Assembly (NCBI GenBank): GCA_045132495.1
Contig: JBGUSK010000051.1
Location: forward strand, 1-64,000
Origin: UBA11524 sp045132495
GTDB lineage: Bacteria; Bacillota; Clostridia; Christensenellales; Aristaeellaceae
DNA: 64,000 nt
Reading direction: 5' to 3'
Below are positions 59,166 through 64,000 of this stretch, one piece after another; positions within the stretch are counted from its first letter, which is position 1; the number at the start of each line of letters is the position of its first letter. Under the pieces are notes generated by a model. The model did no database searches. It was not told where the DNA came from and saw only the letters and a program-made list of their open reading frames with translations. Made by a program: the position numbers and the translations under genes.

Positions 59166-60074
59166 TCATCCCATGCGGTAGATCAGGCTGTACGTCTCTG
59201 TATCATAGCCGATTTTGCGGTAAAAATCACTGCCGCCGCCGGTGAGAACCCTGCCGCCCAAAGCCTTGAATTTGCGGTAATGCGCCGTCAGCGCAGCGGA
59301 GGCCAGACCCCGGTGCTGGTAGTTCATCGCGGTGCACAGAGGTTCCATGTAGCACAGGCCGTTTTCCGGCACCCACCACATGCCGGAGTAGCACACATAC
59401 TCCCCCGCTTCGTTGGCGATGACCACATTGTGCTCATAGGTTGAATGGGGCGGTGGGGCCATGAGGCTGCTCTGCACATCGAGGAAGGCTTTGTGCGGGT
59501 TCCAGTCGGAGCTGTCCGGTTTGTCCCAATCCCTGAAGGGCCCCAGCTCCCACTCGTTGAAGCCGCTCCAGGTGCACCTGGCCAGCTTGAGGGCGTCCAC
59601 CTCCGCCGCATCAACGAAGTGATAGCCTTCTGGCAGCTCGTAGTTCAGGGTGGATTTCGTCATGTCGAGGCGATATTCGTGCTCTTTTTCGGCCAGCGCC
59701 CAGCCCTGCTTCTCCGCCGCGGCGATCAGCGCCGTCTGCATGGGATCGAAGACGAACTCCGGCGGACCGAAGCTGGCCGGGAGCATCCCTGCGGCATAGC
59801 CGACCATGTCCCCTGCCAGGGACTCGTAGCCGGGGCGCAGGGCAAAATGCAGGCTCGTCACCGGATTCTCATGGAACAAAAAGCCCACCACCTTCTCCCC
59901 CTCCAGCCAGAAGCGGCACAGGTGCAGGTAGTCCTTGTTCATCCAGGATTCCGTGATGGCATATTCAAAATAGGGGGCCTCCACCCGGTTGGCGTCGTAG
60001 ACCTCCACGAGAAAGTCCCAGGCCATATTGACGTCGGTCAGCAAATTGAATTGCCTGGTCGTGATCGCAGCCAT
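59166..60074 (-). CDS. GNAT-type N-acetyltransferase (two-domain)
   Basis: A 302-residue protein with a weak N-terminal half (RFWLEGEKVVGFLFHENP) and a clearer C-terminal GNAT domain. The C-terminal part contains GEYVCYSGMWWVPENGLCYMEPL and the acetyl-CoA loop NYQHRGLASAALTAHYRKF near residue 252. This resembles tandem GNAT enzymes with unknown substrate. AAAGGGAGG precedes the start. No operon partner. Confidence 0.82.
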   Translation of the reverse strand: MAAITTRQFNLLTDVNMAWDFLVEVYDANRVEAPYFEYAITESWMNKDYLHLCRFWLEGEKVVGFLFHENPVTSLHFALRPGYESLAGDMVGYAAGMLPASFGPPEFVFDPMQTALIAAAEKQGWALAEKEHEYRLDMTKSTLNYELPEGYHFVDAAEVDALKLARCTWSGFNEWELGPFRDWDKPDSSDWNPHKAFLDVQSSLMAPPPHSTYEHNVVIANEAGEYVCYSGMWWVPENGLCYMEPLCTAMNYQHRGLASAALTAHYRKFKALGGRVLTGGGSDFYRKIGYDTETYSLIYRMG

Positions 60075-60302
60075 ATCGGTACCTCCCTTTCTGCTGATGC
60101 TGACATTTTACCACAGCGAGGGAGGGGGCGCAAGGAAATCCTTGCAGGAGCAGCCCGCATGTGCTATATTGAAATAGGAGCAAAAGGGGATGAAATCCCC
60201 CCTGCAACCGCTGGTTGCAGTAATTTCCACCACCTGTATGCAGACATTTCCGCCCTTTGGCACTATGATGGAGCCATCCCCACGGAAAGGAATGATGATC
60301 AC

Positions 60303-61019
60303 TTGAAACTCAGCGACAAGATCTGGGTCTGCCGGAAGAAGGCAGGCCTTTCCCAGGAGGCCCTGGCAGAGAAGATCGGCGTGAGCCGCCAGGCCATTTC
60401 AAAATGGGAGACCGGAGAGGCGTCCCCCGAGATCACCAAGCTGCCCCTGCTGGCGCGGACCTTCGGGGTCACGGCAGACTGGCTGCTGGATGACGCAGCC
60501 GAATTTGAAGAGGACGCCCCGGAAGAGGCTCCCGCCGAAGAATCCCCTGCCCCGGCGCAGGACGCGCCCATGCAGACTTACCCCGAATGGATTGACCACC
60601 TGCCCGGCTTCCTGGGGCGGATGGTCAAGAAGTACGGCTGGCTCTTCGGCGTGCGCATGGCCATCAGCGGCGTGCTGTTCATCATGATTGGCCTGGTGGC
60701 CAACGCTATGTTCACATCCATGGGCAATTCCTTCAATGACATGACCGGGGGGATCTTCCCCGCCACGCAGAATGCAGGGATAACCTTCTACGACGAGGCC
60801 GGCAACATCGTCTCTCCCTCTCATTTCGGGCTGACCGATAACGATCTGGCCGCCCTGGGATGGAGCAGCTCCTCGGTCGATCCCTTCGGCATGACCGTCA
60901 GCATGACTGAGCCCTTCGATATCTTCTTCGGCTTTATCATCTTCCTTGGCCTGGCGCAGCTCATCGGCGGCGCGGTGCTGGCGTGGTATCTGAAAAAGAA
61001 GGGGCAGGAACAACTGTAA
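60303..61019 (+). CDS. XRE-family transcriptional regulator with membrane helices
   Basis: A 238-residue protein with an N-terminal helix-turn-helix (KKAGLSQEALAEKIGVSRQA, residues 11-30). A Pro/Glu/Ala-rich linker and two C-terminal membrane segments (near residues 118-140 and 205-228) follow. Such membrane-tethered XRE regulators are common in Clostridia; the target is unknown. The start is TTG at 60303 with AAAGGA upstream; no in-frame ATG exists nearby. A four-codon ATG frame (60292-60306) overlaps this start and ends in TGA. Confidence 0.8.
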   Translation: MKLSDKIWVCRKKAGLSQEALAEKIGVSRQAISKWETGEASPEITKLPLLARTFGVTADWLLDDAAEFEEDAPEEAPAEESPAPAQDAPMQTYPEWIDHLPGFLGRMVKKYGWLFGVRMAISGVLFIMIGLVANAMFTSMGNSFNDMTGGIFPATQNAGITFYDEAGNIVSPSHFGLTDNDLAALGWSSSSVDPFGMTVSMTEPFDIFFGFIIFLGLAQLIGGAVLAWYLKKKGQEQL

Positions 61020-61094
61020 ATGCATATCGGGCCGCTGTCCGCCGGGATGGCGGCCTTTGCTGTGCGGTGGATGCAGAAATTTTTGCATGCCCTC

Positions 61095-61123
61095 TTGACA
61101 AGCGGTGAAAACTGATATAGAAT
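61095..61123 (+). promoter_or_regulatory. clpB promoter
   Basis: TTGACA (61095-61100), 17-bp spacer, TAGAAT (61118-61123). Confidence 0.85.
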
Positions 61124-61136
61124 AGCATCGTCAAAA

Positions 61137-61153
61137 GGTCAAAGAAAGTCAAA
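61137..61153 (+). promoter_or_regulatory. CtsR operator upstream of clpB
   Basis: GGTCAAA-GAA-AGTCAAA matches the CtsR heptad direct repeat (RGTCAAA-NAN-RGTCAAA) exactly. It lies about 14 bp after the -10 box, so CtsR would repress transcription until heat shock. ctsR itself is not in the window. Confidence 0.9.
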
Positions 61154-61194
61154 TGTCAGACGAACGACTACGCTTCCAGCAAGGAGGGCTGCTT

Positions 61195-63795
<2,601 letters not shown>

Positions 63796-63802
63796 AAAGA
63801 AA

Positions 63803-63845
63803 ACAGGGGCTGCTGCATTTGAACGTGCAGCAGCCCCTGTTCGTG
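63803..63845. terminator. Terminator between clpB and a convergent gene
   Basis: 15-bp arms ACAGGGGCTGCTGCA (63803-63817) and TGCAGCAGCCCCTGT (63826-63840); the minus strand has a T-rich run after the stem, the plus strand does not. Confidence 0.85.
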
Positions 63846-63847
63846 CG

Positions 63848-64000
63848 TTAACCGTTGCTCATGTCGTTGATATCCTTGATGTCCGCGTTGGTTTCAGGCA
63901 CGCCGTCCCAGATGGCGAAGGTCACCTTCCAGCCCTTGGACGTGTCCGCTGCGCTGGCAATGTAGAACGTCCAGCGCTGGGCCACTTTGTCCTGATAGAT
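63848..64000 (-). CDS. Unknown protein, C-terminal fragment at window edge
   Basis: An open minus-strand frame enters from the right edge and stops at TAA (63848-63850). It encodes 50 residues reading DKVAQRWTFYIASAAD and FAIWDGVPETNADIKD. The 5' part is outside the window. I do not recognise the family. The frame convergent with clpB, together with the terminator, supports a real gene end. Confidence 0.6.
   Translation of the reverse strand: MYQDKVAQRWTFYIASAADTSKGWKVTFAIWDGVPETNADIKDINDMSNG

Noticed and set aside
60292..60306. Four-codon ATG frame overlapping the TTG start of the XRE gene
   Set aside because: ATG lies too close to AAAGG for good initiation; a translational-coupling leader is possible but cannot be supported without data.

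Overview
The window looks like a chromosomal segment from a Clostridia-type member of the Bacillota, fairly GC-rich and probably gut- or rumen-associated. This is an inference from several signals: strong Shine-Dalgarno sites, sigma-A promoters of the TTGACA/TATAAT type with 17-bp spacing, B. subtilis-type parS sites, a CtsR box before clpB, a Gram-positive LexA-like box before recA, an AddA-type helicase-nuclease, and clostridial families (DUF6273, DUF6440, C_GCAxxG, AzlCD). I cannot name the genus; an uncultured Christensenellales-like lineage is a guess.

Layout. 1-660: origin-like region with DnaA boxes; dnaA is not in the window. 661-14583: all genes on the + strand (dnaN, recF, addA, a PHP phosphatase, an MBL-fold hydrolase, a DUF1858 protein, a rubrerythrin-like protein, a TM1266-type hydrogenase regulator behind an attenuator-like leader, an ABC binding protein and permease without ATPase, an NhaC antiporter, a split chromate transporter). 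Four parS sites and two more DnaA-box clusters lie in the first 9.3 kb. 14.6-24.7 kb: mostly minus strand, carbohydrate acquisition (PIG-L deacetylase, carboxylesterase, LplB/LplC/solute-binding transporter with a divergent AraC regulator and repeated operators, pectinesterase, DUF3783, 2-hydroxyacid dehydrogenase). 24.9-28.5 kb: an operon of three exported proteins (DUF6273, CapA, caspase-like). 28.6-29.1 kb: tRNA-Val(CAC) followed by two 150-bp tandem copies of its 3' half, each carrying a hairpin insertion.

29.1-40.8 kb: exported or membrane proteins (second PIG-L, a VanY-like protein without metal ligands, an FMN-binding lipoprotein, SH3-type proteins, a 1283-residue repeat protein). 41.1-49.7 kb: AzlCD with a DtxR-type regulator, a glycosidase-like protein, flotillin plus DUF6440, two more SH3-type secreted proteins, and a C_GCAxxG protein. 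49.7-64 kb: acetyltransferases, uvrA, a BNR protein, two DUF3592 proteins, an Mrp ATPase, a nitroreductase, recA, an XRE regulator, clpB and a truncated minus-strand gene.

The left end is a replication/segregation domain (sliding clamp, RecF, AddA, parS, DnaA boxes). The rest is a scavenging and cell-surface lifestyle with many small secreted proteins. The most unusual items are the tRNA-Val half repeats, the attenuator leader at 9.8 kb, the repeated DnaA-box clusters, a two-copy structured intergenic repeat (24-90 and 40892-40959), and the apparently catalytically dead VanY homologue. All functional statements come from reading the sequence; no alignments or searches were run.
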